A stretch of DNA of 21,766 bases from an uncultured Eubacteriales bacterium. Lineage in GTDB: Bacteria > Bacillota > Clostridia > Christensenellales > CAG-917. The translations under genes and the position numbers were made by a program. The DNA is taken from positions 1 through 21,766 of the forward strand of contig URNP01000023.1 of assembly GCA_900549225.1 (NCBI GenBank), given 5' to 3'. Of the stretch, positions 6,349 through 14,500 are shown piece by piece (position 1 is the first letter of the stretch; every line of letters starts with the position of its first letter). The notes below the pieces were generated by a model. It was not told the origin of the DNA. It searched no databases and saw only the letters and a program-made list of their open reading frames with translations.

Positions 6349-7669
6349 AAAGCCAAAAAAAGAGCCTAATAAAGAAAAAGTATTGTTAGAACGCCGAAAA
6401 ATCGAGATTCGTCAAATCAAAGAAGAGAAAAAACAGGCGTTGAAAAAGCAAAGAGCCGAGCAAAGAGAAAAAGAGCGCAAATCGAGAGACGAGCGAGATG
6501 AAATATTGCTTGGAAAACTACTTGCCAAAAAGAAAAAATACCGCGATAGATTGTTGAAAATTGAAGGTAAGTTTGGCAAAACGACGATTGAGGTCGAAGG
6601 CGTAAACGCATCGAAAGCACTGATTGCGATTTCAAAAATCGCGAGAGTGCAAAACGTCGAGAACGCAAAGGATTGCGTGAGATTTTGCGTGCCGTCCAAA
6701 CAATGTCATAAGATTATTGCATTATTGCAAAACTTATGCTATGATTATAAAATAGTTAATATAGGAGGAGTGTCGCCTGCGATTTTTCGTGCGTTCACGA
6801 GAGTCGGAATAGCCGCAGGGATAGTCCTCGGTGCAGTTGCATTTTGTCTGTATTCGTCTTTCGTCACGCGCGTGAGCGTGAAGTGCGAGGGCGCGTGCGA
6901 CTACGCATTAAACGCCCAAATTGACGGCATACTGAAAGAGTACGGTGCTTTCAAAGGCGGACGGATACGCAATTTTGACGAAAAGGGACTTTGCAACGCA
7001 ATTTCCGCACTCGATAAAGTGGCGTACGTCGGCGTAAAGAGAGACGGCACGCATTTGACGATAGTCTACAAAACCGCTTTGAAAAAGGAGAGTTTTGTGG
7101 GTGGCAACGCAAAGAGCGTGGTTGCATCCAAGAGAGCGGTCGTCACGAGGGTTATCGTCGAGGGCGGTACTGCGGTCAAAAAGTACGGCGACGTAGTCGA
7201 TGTCGGCGACACGCTGATTGAGGGTTATATCGAGTACGGCGACAGCAAAATTCCCGTCGAGGCAAAGGGATACGCTTTCGGGAAAGTGTATTACAAGCGC
7301 ACCAAGTATTTTGCAAACGTGGAGAAAATCGACGAGGTCGTATCGACGAAGAAATATACGAGATTCGGCATATTCTCAAAGATGCCGAAGCAACCGAAGA
7401 GCCCGTTTGAAAACTTTACGCTGAAAACGAGCGTAGAAAGATTCGGATTCTTGTTGCCGCTTGACATATACACGTTCGAGTTTGAAGAAATCAGGACGGT
7501 TGAGAGAGAAAACGCTCTCGATTTGCAAGGTATGAAAAAGGCGTTGTATTCCGATCTCGTTGCCGATCTCAACGAAAGCGCAAGCGTGCTTAACGCCTAT
7601 TACGAGGTCACCCAAACGGAGGACGGAACGTACGTCACGCTGACGCTCGAAGCAGAGGAAATCATATAG
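6323..7669 (+). CDS. yqfD: sporulation protein YqfD, with basic N-terminal extension
   Basis: The product is a 448-residue YqfD-type protein. I place the start at TTG 6323 because a strong GGAGG (6312-6316) lies 6 nt upstream; an in-frame ATG is lacking there. Residues 1 to about 80 form a Lys/Arg/Glu-rich, coiled-coil-like segment not seen in Bacillus YqfD (about 400 residues). The YqfD domain starts near residue 83 (GKFGKTTIEVEG), with one transmembrane helix at about 157-178 (VGIAAGIVLGAVAFCLY) and a large beta-rich extracytoplasmic part. In B. subtilis YqfD acts in the mother cell during engulfment and stage IV. The phoH start codon directly follows the stop. Confidence 0.9.
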   Translation: MTKSNLKTKKPKKEPNKEKVLLERRKIEIRQIKEEKKQALKKQRAEQREKERKSRDERDEILLGKLLAKKKKYRDRLLKIEGKFGKTTIEVEGVNASKALIAISKIARVQNVENAKDCVRFCVPSKQCHKIIALLQNLCYDYKIVNIGGVSPAIFRAFTRVGIAAGIVLGAVAFCLYSSFVTRVSVKCEGACDYALNAQIDGILKEYGAFKGGRIRNFDEKGLCNAISALDKVAYVGVKRDGTHLTIVYKTALKKESFVGGNAKSVVASKRAVVTRVIVEGGTAVKKYGDVVDVGDTLIEGYIEYGDSKIPVEAKGYAFGKVYYKRTKYFANVEKIDEVVSTKKYTRFGIFSKMPKQPKSPFENFTLKTSVERFGFLLPLDIYTFEFEEIRTVERENALDLQGMKKALYSDLVADLNESASVLNAYYEVTQTEDGTYVTLTLEAEEII

Positions 7670-8656
7670 ATGAAAACTCAAAAAGAAAAGCAATTTGAAA
7701 GTTATGACGTGATGATGAGCGTCTTCGGCGAACTTGACGAGAATATCGAAAAGTTGACCGACGCTTTTGACGTTGACGTTTTTGCAATGGGCACGAGCGT
7801 GAAAATAAGCGGAGAGGAAAAGGATGTTCAAGGCGCGCTCCGAGCGATTGAAGCGCTTGAAAAACTTTGCAAAAAGCAACCTCTCGGCTCACAGCAAGTC
7901 AATATGGTCATCGGCTACGCAAAGGCGGGCAAAGACTTTGACGTCGAGGATTTGATGGGAACGGTGGCAATCACCGCCCGTGGCAAGATCATTCGTCCTA
8001 AAACGTTGGGACAGAAGAAATACGTTGACGCAATCAAGAAGTCGAGCATAGTTTTCGGCGTCGGACCTGCGGGAACGGGCAAGACGTATCTTGCGGTCGC
8101 GCTTGCGGTGTACGCGTTCAAAAACAGAGAAATCGACAAGATTATCCTCACTCGTCCGGCAGTCGAGGCAGGCGAAAAACTCGGATTTTTGCCGGGAGAT
8201 ATGAACGAGAAAGTCGATCCCTATCTCCGTCCGCTTTTCGACGCGCTTCAAGAGATGATGGGACAGGACGCATATCTTCGCCATATCGAGAGAGGAAGCA
8301 TCGAAATCGCGCCTCTTGCATATATGAGGGGCAGGACTCTTTCAAACAGTTTTATCATTCTCGACGAGGCGCAAAACACCACGAGAGAACAGATGAAAAT
8401 GTTTCTCACTCGTATGGGCGAGAACAGCAGAATCGTCGTCACGGGCGACGTAACTCAAATCGACCTTCCCAAAAACGTCAAAAGCGGTATGATAGACGCA
8501 ATCGAAGTGCTTGACGGCGTGGAGGGAATAGATATTGTGAAACTCACCGCAAAAGACGTGGTTCGCCACGAACTTGTGACGAGAATCATTCAAGCATATG
8601 AAAAAGCAGAATCGGCAAGAGCAAAAGTCGCAAACGAGCAAAAGAGCGATGATTGA
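7670..8656 (+). CDS. phoH: PhoH-family ATPase
   Basis: This 328-residue protein has Walker A GPAGTGKT (132-139), Walker B SFIILDEAQN (D232, E233) and the family signature ILTRPAVEAGEKLGFLPGD. The N-terminal roughly 115 residues form the small domain typical of the PhoH-like/YqfE branch. PhoH proteins are P-loop ATPases related to helicases and linked to RNA metabolism; the position next to ybeY, an RNA endonuclease gene, is conserved in many bacteria. The ATG begins on the base after the yqfD stop. AGAGGAAA near 7650 serves as ribosome binding site, so the two genes are almost certainly co-translated. Confidence 0.95.
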   Translation: MKTQKEKQFESYDVMMSVFGELDENIEKLTDAFDVDVFAMGTSVKISGEEKDVQGALRAIEALEKLCKKQPLGSQQVNMVIGYAKAGKDFDVEDLMGTVAITARGKIIRPKTLGQKKYVDAIKKSSIVFGVGPAGTGKTYLAVALAVYAFKNREIDKIILTRPAVEAGEKLGFLPGDMNEKVDPYLRPLFDALQEMMGQDAYLRHIERGSIEIAPLAYMRGRTLSNSFIILDEAQNTTREQMKMFLTRMGENSRIVVTGDVTQIDLPKNVKSGMIDAIEVLDGVEGIDIVKLTAKDVVRHELVTRIIQAYEKAESARAKVANEQKSDD

Positions 8657-8673
8657 CCTTGCGGGAGTGAATT

Positions 8674-10158
8674 ATGATAGATGACGTAAGAGACCTTTCA
8701 AGAGCGGAAAAAGAAAAAGCCATAGCGCGCAGAGACGTATCGAGATATATCGGATCTTGTTTTGCGACGGCAATCGTGGCAGTGTTTGCGATGACGCTTT
8801 TCGCACTGTTTATGATAGGCGATTTTATGGACGCTTTCACGGCAAAGAACGCACTTTCCACGACGGCGATTTTCATTTCGTCGGCAGTGCTGACGATTTT
8901 CCTTATGGCAGGCATTTACAGATTTACGCAGCCCAAAGGAACGAACACGAGAGATTTCCATTTGACGATAATCCTCGTGGTTATCACGTTTATGGCGTCC
9001 ATTGCCACGGCAACCAAGTTCAATTTGTACGCAATGCCGATTGCGCTTGCAACGCTCGTTCTCATCGAACTTATCGAAAGACGCACCGCCACTTTGTCAA
9101 CGGCGGTGGTTGCGATTATGATTGCGGTTGCGTTTATGCGCGACACGGTGACGTACGAATACACGACGGTCATTGCCTCTATCGTGTGCAACAGTTTGTG
9201 TGCGGTCATCGTCAATTTCTATGAGAAAAAGCACCTTACTCGCCTCAAATTTTTGCTCGTTTCCATGGCAACGCCCGTCACGATGCAACCGCTCGTCGTT
9301 TTGTTTACGCTTGCAAGCGGCGACACGTCTATGAACCTTTTGTGGCACACGGTGTGGTCGTACGGCGCGAATATCGCCGCATCGCTCGTGTTTATGCCGC
9401 TCGTTGCGATTTTCGAGGGCGTGTTCAACATAGCGGACGATTTCAGATTGAACGAACTTTGCAATCTGTCCAATCCGCTCCTCAAACGTCTTGCGAGCGA
9501 AGCGCCCGGCACGTTCAATCACTCGTTAGTCGTCGGCAACCTTGCAGAAGCGTGTGCGTCGGCAATCGGCGAAAACCCGAATATGGCAAGATGCGCGGCG
9601 TATTATCACGATATAGGCAAACTCAAAGCCCCGATTTATTTCAGCGAAAACCAATCCTCGTATAACCCTCACGACGAACTTATCCCCGAAGTCAGCGTCA
9701 GTATGATCACGTCGCATACGCTGTTCGGCGAGATTTTGGCAAAGCAAAACAGACTGCCCAAAGAAATCGTCGCAATATGCAGAGAGCATCACGGCACTTC
9801 TCCCGTCGGCTATTTCTACCGCAAAGCCTTGACACTCAAAGAAGAAGGCGACCTTGCCGTTGACAAATATACCTACGCAGGTCCGAAGCCGCAAACCAAG
9901 ATCGCCGCGATAATCATGATTGCGGACACGATAGAGGCGGCTATGCGCGCATATATGCCCGACACGAAAGAGGAATTCGAGGGCAGAATCAACAAACTCG
10001 TCGACGAAAAGATGGAATTGCGCCAATTTGACGAATGCCCGATCACTATGGGTGATATCGCAATCATCAAGCGTACGATAATCGAAGTGTTGCCGTCAAT
10101 TCATCACAGCAGAGTCAGTTACGAAAAAAAGAGAAGCGCAAACACGTTTAATAAGTAA
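8674..10158 (+). CDS. pgpH: PgpH-type c-di-AMP phosphodiesterase (YqfF) lacking the extracellular domain
   Basis: The 494-residue protein has a helix at about 26-48, then only some 14 residues of loop, then seven more helices (about 64-270), and a cytoplasmic HD domain with FNHSLVVGNLAE (H283), YYHDIGKLKAP (H312, D313) and EHHGT. This is the 7TM-HD class that hydrolyses the second messenger c-di-AMP. Known PgpH proteins are about 700 residues because a roughly 250-residue 7TMR-HDED domain sits outside the cell between TM1 and TM2; here it is missing. The catalytic HD motifs are intact. ATG 8674 follows GGGAG with good spacing and lies 17 bp after phoH, in the conserved phoH-pgpH-ybeY order. 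Confidence 0.92.
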   Translation: MIDDVRDLSRAEKEKAIARRDVSRYIGSCFATAIVAVFAMTLFALFMIGDFMDAFTAKNALSTTAIFISSAVLTIFLMAGIYRFTQPKGTNTRDFHLTIILVVITFMASIATATKFNLYAMPIALATLVLIELIERRTATLSTAVVAIMIAVAFMRDTVTYEYTTVIASIVCNSLCAVIVNFYEKKHLTRLKFLLVSMATPVTMQPLVVLFTLASGDTSMNLLWHTVWSYGANIAASLVFMPLVAIFEGVFNIADDFRLNELCNLSNPLLKRLASEAPGTFNHSLVVGNLAEACASAIGENPNMARCAAYYHDIGKLKAPIYFSENQSSYNPHDELIPEVSVSMITSHTLFGEILAKQNRLPKEIVAICREHHGTSPVGYFYRKALTLKEEGDLAVDKYTYAGPKPQTKIAAIIMIADTIEAAMRAYMPDTKEEFEGRINKLVDEKMELRQFDECPITMGDIAIIKRTIIEVLPSIHHSRVSYEKKRSANTFNK

Positions 10159-10182
10159 GGACTCACCGCACAAAAGAACATT

Positions 10183-10653
10183 ATGATAAAAATCTCAAAC
10201 TCAAAACTAAACGAGAAAATTCTCATAAACAAAGTCGAAAAAGCGTGCTTCGAGCATTTGGGGCAGAAGGACTTTTTCGTTATCGATATGACGGTGGTTG
10301 ACGAAGATACCATTCGCGCTCTCAACAAAGAGGCAAGAGGAATCGACAAAGTCACGGACGTATTGAGTTTTCCGTGCTTTGACAAACTGCAACTTCCCGT
10401 GAGTATCGACGACTTCGAGCCAAGCGATTTCGACGGAAAGAGAGTTATGCTCGGCTCGATTATGATATGCCGTCAGCGCGCAGAGGAACAAGCAAAAGAG
10501 TACGGTCATTCGTACGCGAGAGAACTCGGTTTTTTGGCGTGCCACGGATTTTTGCACATTCTCGGATTCGATCACATAGACCCCGACGACGAGAAGGTTA
10601 TGATAGCGCATCAGAAAGCGATAATGGAGAAAGTCGGCTTAAAAAGAAATTAA
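10183..10653 (+). CDS. ybeY: rRNA maturation endoribonuclease YbeY
   Basis: The 156-residue protein has the YbeY zinc motif HGFLHILGFDH with H121, H125 and H131, and the upstream conserved segment ARGIDKVTDVLSFP (51-64) that holds the catalytic arginine region. YbeY is a single-strand-specific metalloendonuclease acting in 16S rRNA 3'-end maturation and ribosome quality control in the cytosol. It lies between pgpH and era, as in many Firmicutes, and its partner Era also acts on the small subunit. No strong ribosome binding site is visible before the ATG. In Bacillus, dgkA and cdd stand between ybeY and era; they are absent here. Confidence 0.96.
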   Translation: MIKISNSKLNEKILINKVEKACFEHLGQKDFFVIDMTVVDEDTIRALNKEARGIDKVTDVLSFPCFDKLQLPVSIDDFEPSDFDGKRVMLGSIMICRQRAEEQAKEYGHSYARELGFLACHGFLHILGFDHIDPDDEKVMIAHQKAIMEKVGLKRN

Positions 10654-10786
10654 TAATTATTAATTAATAATTAATAACTGAGGAAGGCAAAGCCTTATCT
10701 GAACGAACACTTAATCGAAGACTACTTGCCAAGTGAGCATTGCAGTCTACAAAAAGCAAAATATATAACATACAACCAGGTAAAAT
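10654..10786. other. intergenic region ybeY-era with AT-rich palindrome
   Basis: This 133-bp gap holds a 20-bp AT-only palindrome (10654-10673, centre 10663/10664) and a short hairpin AAGGC-AAA-GCCTT (10684-10696) without a T-run. A poor promoter-like pair (TTGCAG 10740-10745 and TATATA 10762-10767) could drive era. No RNA gene or small coding region is convincing. Confidence 0.35.
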
Positions 10787-11698
10787 ATGTACGAAAACTT
10801 CAAAAGCGGATTTATTTGCATAGCAGGGCTTGCCAACGCCGGCAAGTCGACTCTCACCAACGCTTTGGTGGGAGAAAAGGTTTCCATCGTTTCGTGGAGA
10901 CCTCAAACCACGAGAAACAAATTGCTCGGCATCATCAACGGCGACGATTATCAGATGGTGCTTATCGATACGCCCGGCATACACAAAGTGCGCAATCATT
11001 TGGGACAATATATGATGCAAGCAGTCGAAAACTCGCTCAAAGACGTTGACGGCGTAGTGTACGTCATCGACGCGGCAAAGGGTATGCAAAGAGAGGACTA
11101 CGAGTTCCTTGAAAAGAACGCAAACAAAGTTCCCGTCGTAGTTGCTTTGAACAAAGAGGATTGCGTGACGAGAGAAACTATGTTTGAATCGCTTGAAAAA
11201 CTCAACAAAATCCAAGGACTCAAAGCAATCGTACCCATTTCCGCAAAGAAAGAGGAGAATCTCGCGCCGCTCAAGGACGAACTTATCGCGTTGCTTCCCG
11301 AGGGCGCGCCGATGTATCCCGAAGATATGTACACCGAAAGCAGTATGCGCTTTATGGCAACGGAGATTATTCGCGAAAAAGCGTTGTATCTTCTCGACAA
11401 GGAAGTGCCGTACGGCATAGGCGTTTATATCAACAAGTTCGAGGAGAGAGAGGGACAACCCATCATCGATATCGACGCCGATATTATCTGCGAAAAGCAA
11501 TCGCACAAGGCAATCGTGATAGGCAAGGGTGGCGAGATGCTCAAACAAATCGCAACCAAGGCAAGACACGACCTCGAAGAGATGACGGGAGAAAAGGTTT
11601 TCCTCACGCTCTACGTCAGAGTGAAGAACGAATGGCGCGACGACGACAGAATTATGAAAGAACTCGGCTACGACCTCAAAGCGCTCAAAAAGGACTGA
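10787..11698 (+). CDS. era: GTPase Era
   Basis: The 303-residue protein has GTPase motifs G1 GLANAGKST (14-22; most Era proteins have RPNVGKST), G2 region RPQTTRNKLLGI, G3 DTPGIHK (61-67) and G4 NKED (122-125). A C-terminal KH RNA-binding domain (IVIGKGGEMLKQI, about 243-255) follows. Era binds the 3' end of 16S rRNA and assists 30S subunit assembly at the membrane-facing cytosol. Length and domain order are normal. The ribosome binding site is weak (CCAGGT just upstream). The downstream order yqzL-recO is the conserved Firmicutes arrangement. Confidence 0.97.
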   Translation: MYENFKSGFICIAGLANAGKSTLTNALVGEKVSIVSWRPQTTRNKLLGIINGDDYQMVLIDTPGIHKVRNHLGQYMMQAVENSLKDVDGVVYVIDAAKGMQREDYEFLEKNANKVPVVVALNKEDCVTRETMFESLEKLNKIQGLKAIVPISAKKEENLAPLKDELIALLPEGAPMYPEDMYTESSMRFMATEIIREKALYLLDKEVPYGIGVYINKFEEREGQPIIDIDADIICEKQSHKAIVIGKGGEMLKQIATKARHDLEEMTGEKVFLTLYVRVKNEWRDDDRIMKELGYDLKALKKD

Positions 11699-11730
11699 CG
11701 TAGCAAGAAAAACAGCAAAATTCACAAAAT

Positions 11731-11916
11731 TTGAAAAATTCGGATAAAGCAAGCAAGATTGCACATACTGATATCGTGAACAAACGACAGTTATGGGATG
11801 TGTTTGCAAAGACCGGGGACATCGAAGTGTACGGAATGTACCTTGCGATGAAGGAATACGAGGATAACTCGCAAAAAGCGGGAAAGGAAAATGCAAACAG
11901 CCGACGTAAAAGTTAA
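11731..11916 (+). CDS. yqzL: YqzL family small protein
   Basis: This short reading frame between era and recO carries RQLWDVFAKTGDIEVYGMYL, the signature of the YqzL family, whose members are about 47 residues and sit in exactly this position in Bacillus. Their function is unknown. The start is uncertain: TTG 11731 gives 61 residues, GTG 11776 gives 46, which fits the family size better. Neither has a clear ribosome binding site. The end overlaps the recO start by 26 bases, so translation of the two genes is probably coupled. Confidence 0.7.
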   Translation: MKNSDKASKIAHTDIVNKRQLWDVFAKTGDIEVYGMYLAMKEYEDNSQKAGKENANSRRKS

Positions 11917-12592
11917 AGCCGTCGTGACGAGGGCAGTACCTTACAACGAGAGTGATATGATTGTCACTCTTGTCGGCGTTGATACGGGAGTTATTACTGC
12001 AACGGCAAGGGGCTGTCTGAAACCAAAAGCCAAATTGCGTTATGCGGCGGAACCGATGAATTTCGGAGATTACGTACTCAGCGGCAGAGGCGGAAGATAC
12101 GTCGTGACGGAGTGTAGTCAAATCGAATCGTTTTCGGCTATCACTTGCGATATAGAAAAGTATTACGCCGCTTCGCTTGTGCTCGAAACCTTGCAAAAAG
12201 GCTCGAAAGAAGCAAATCCCGACTTGTTTATCCTTGCGCTCAAAACACTCGATACGCTCGCTTACGGCGAGGCGGAAGCGGACGACGCAGTGAGGGATTT
12301 TCTTCTCGAACTGCTGAATATTTCGGGAAACGGACTCGATTTCGAGCATTGCAACGTATGCAAGTGCGATATCGAGGGCAACGCCTATTTCAAAGACGCA
12401 GACGGAATCGTTTGCGAACATTGCAAGGGGCTTGACGGCATACTCGTCGACGGTGTGTCGAGAGCCTATCTTGCCAAAAAAACGGATATATCTCATCCGC
12501 TCAAAATAAAAGCCAATATTTTGCTTGCGGATTTTGTGTATATGATGACGGGGGTGCGCATAAGCACTCACTATTTTACGGAGCAACTATGA
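11891..12592 (+). CDS. recO: DNA repair protein RecO
   Basis: The 233-residue protein has an N-terminal OB-fold with the family opening (VVTRAVPYNESDMIVTL, 11-27) and a helical C-terminal part with a four-cysteine zinc site, C154-x2-C157 and C175-x2-C178. RecO loads RecA onto SSB-coated single-stranded DNA together with RecR, and is known in several bacteria to bind the SSB C-terminal tip. ATG 11891 is preceded by GGAAAGGAA. The stop overlaps the start of the following lipoprotein gene by 4 bases (ATGA), an unusual extension of the era-recO operon. Confidence 0.95.
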   Translation: MQTADVKVKAVVTRAVPYNESDMIVTLVGVDTGVITATARGCLKPKAKLRYAAEPMNFGDYVLSGRGGRYVVTECSQIESFSAITCDIEKYYAASLVLETLQKGSKEANPDLFILALKTLDTLAYGEAEADDAVRDFLLELLNISGNGLDFEHCNVCKCDIEGNAYFKDADGIVCEHCKGLDGILVDGVSRAYLAKKTDISHPLKIKANILLADFVYMMTGVRISTHYFTEQL

Positions 12593-14487
12593 AAAACAAA
12601 GGATTTTTTGCAAAAACCATCGCATTGATTCTCACCGTATGCACGCTGTTTGCGTGCGTCGCTTTGCTCGTTTCGTGCAACGACGATAAGCCCAAAGCAA
12701 AGACCGTCGAAGATATCTTCAAGTCGACGACGAGTCACTCGGAATTTTCGGGGGTTGAAAGAGTGTTCACTCTCGACACGGGTTGGAGCGTGTACACGAC
12801 GAGCGGCAAGAGTTCTCAAACGGCAAACGTTTCAAGCGACGTCGGCTACATAGAGAGCATAAACGCTTTCGTCGTCAACAAGGGCGACGTGCTTTCAATC
12901 GTCAAATGCGACGACAAGAGAGAGTATTTCACGGGCGGAATGAAGGGAATGATTTTCCCCGATTATCTCGGAATAAGCGCGCTTCGCGTCAAAGACGGTC
13001 TCATTGCGTGCAAGTTCAACGACAATACGGCAGGCGTGTTCGACACTTCGGGCAGAACGGTGCTTTCTCGTGCTCGTATCGATTATTCGTCCAACACGGC
13101 GGCGGGCATCGACACCATTCTCACCATTCTCGACAGCGGTCTGATTGCGGTGAATCCTTCCTACGACAAGAGCGGCGTAAGCGGATATACGTCTATATAT
13201 CGTCCAACGCTCAGCGGTGACGTGGAGCATAGAGGCGCACTCGTTGCTCGCCTTGAAAACGCAAAAGGCACGCTCACCAACGTCAAAGGTTTTGACGGCA
13301 AATACGTCACGATAACGGGCAATACCAACGGAGATTATATCTTTGCCGTTCCTTCGTCGGTTTCTGGCGAAGTGCAAAATACTTCCGCAACGGAAAACGG
13401 TACGGTTGCCGACAACGACAAGGACGATTATTACGGCGAAATCACCTATATGGGCGGCGGAAAGTTCTTTATCCATCAGGATTGGACGGTGTCCAAGGAC
13501 GACGATTATACCTATTTCGACGGTTTCGATTATTACGTCTTTACTCGCAGAATCTATACGCCCGACAACGACAAGTCCACGGAATATACCAAGAATTCCG
13601 ACAAGGTTTTCTTGTATATGACAAACAACTATTACGATTCGGCAAAGGCAGGCATCGCAACCTCGCAATACCTCAAAAACGGATTTACCTATGCAAGTTA
13701 CGGCTTGACCATAATCAACAAAATCGGCACTTACGATCAGTTTATTCTCGACGAAAACCTCAATATCGTTATGTCGCTCACGGGCAACTACGGCGTCACG
13801 ATAAAGGATCAGAAAAAAGAGAAGGTCGGCTATTTCGACCTCATTATGCAATGCGTCGACGGATACTATTACAATCCCGTTCTTCCGAGTGAATTCAACG
13901 TTTACGACAAGAACGGCACGTGCGTGGGGCACAACGAAAGAAACGATATCCAACAACAAGAATTGTCCAACAATATGTTTATCGTTGCCGTGAACGACCC
14001 CGACGACAACTCGTCAAATCCCGACAAACTTTACGGCGCGTTCAACCTCAAAGGCGAAGTCGCAATCCCGTTTGAATACTACACGCTCTCCGCATTCAGA
14101 GGCGCTTACACCATCGGCAAGGCAAAGAACGAGGACGGCGTTTCCACTTGGTATATCGTCGGTAGCGACGGAAAACGCGTGAGCGAAATGAGCGACGGCT
14201 CGACTCCGCTTGCCGATATGGCGGAAACCTCGACGAAAGGCAATTATATCTACAAGATAGGCTGCTATATGTTCAAGATCACCGTCAAGAGTGAGGACGG
14301 AAAGGACATAGTCAAGTACGGCATCAAAAACTTCAATCCCAACGTCAACAAGAATATCGTTATGAACGCAACGATGAGCGCAGGCAGCGTGCTTTACGCT
14401 CCGTCGTCGTCGCCGAGCAACGTGTTCGTGTTCGACAAAGTTACGGTCGGAAGCAACGTCAGTTACACGGTTTACAGACTCGTATAA
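12589..14487 (+). CDS. large putative lipoprotein, function unknown
   Basis: This 632-residue protein begins with a lipoprotein signal peptide (MKNKGFFAKTIALIL..., lipobox LVSC, Cys30), so it should be tethered outside the membrane. The rest is rich in Tyr, Asp, Asn, Gly and Ser with many short beta-strand-like segments, such as FVVNKGDVLSIVKCDDK and KYVTITGNTNGDYIFAV, suggesting a beta-propeller-like or WG-repeat-like fold. I cannot assign a family. GGAG about 6 nt before ATG 12589 is the ribosome binding site. The ATGA overlap with recO implies co-translation with a DNA-repair gene, probably an operon of convenience. The next gene, tsaC, follows by 13 bp. Confidence 0.8.
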   Translation: MKNKGFFAKTIALILTVCTLFACVALLVSCNDDKPKAKTVEDIFKSTTSHSEFSGVERVFTLDTGWSVYTTSGKSSQTANVSSDVGYIESINAFVVNKGDVLSIVKCDDKREYFTGGMKGMIFPDYLGISALRVKDGLIACKFNDNTAGVFDTSGRTVLSRARIDYSSNTAAGIDTILTILDSGLIAVNPSYDKSGVSGYTSIYRPTLSGDVEHRGALVARLENAKGTLTNVKGFDGKYVTITGNTNGDYIFAVPSSVSGEVQNTSATENGTVADNDKDDYYGEITYMGGGKFFIHQDWTVSKDDDYTYFDGFDYYVFTRRIYTPDNDKSTEYTKNSDKVFLYMTNNYYDSAKAGIATSQYLKNGFTYASYGLTIINKIGTYDQFILDENLNIVMSLTGNYGVTIKDQKKEKVGYFDLIMQCVDGYYYNPVLPSEFNVYDKNGTCVGHNERNDIQQQELSNNMFIVAVNDPDDNSSNPDKLYGAFNLKGEVAIPFEYYTLSAFRGAYTIGKAKNEDGVSTWYIVGSDGKRVSEMSDGSTPLADMAETSTKGNYIYKIGCYMFKITVKSEDGKDIVKYGIKNFNPNVNKNIVMNATMSAGSVLYAPSSSPSNVFVFDKVTVGSNVSYTVYRLV

Positions 14488-14500
14488 AGAAGGCTTACAA

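Noticed and set aside
10664..12586. Very long open frame on the minus strand (about 640 codons) opposite era, yqzL and recO
   Set aside because: The plus strand encodes three well-recognised proteins in conserved order. The antisense frame has no family resemblance and stays open because of codon bias.
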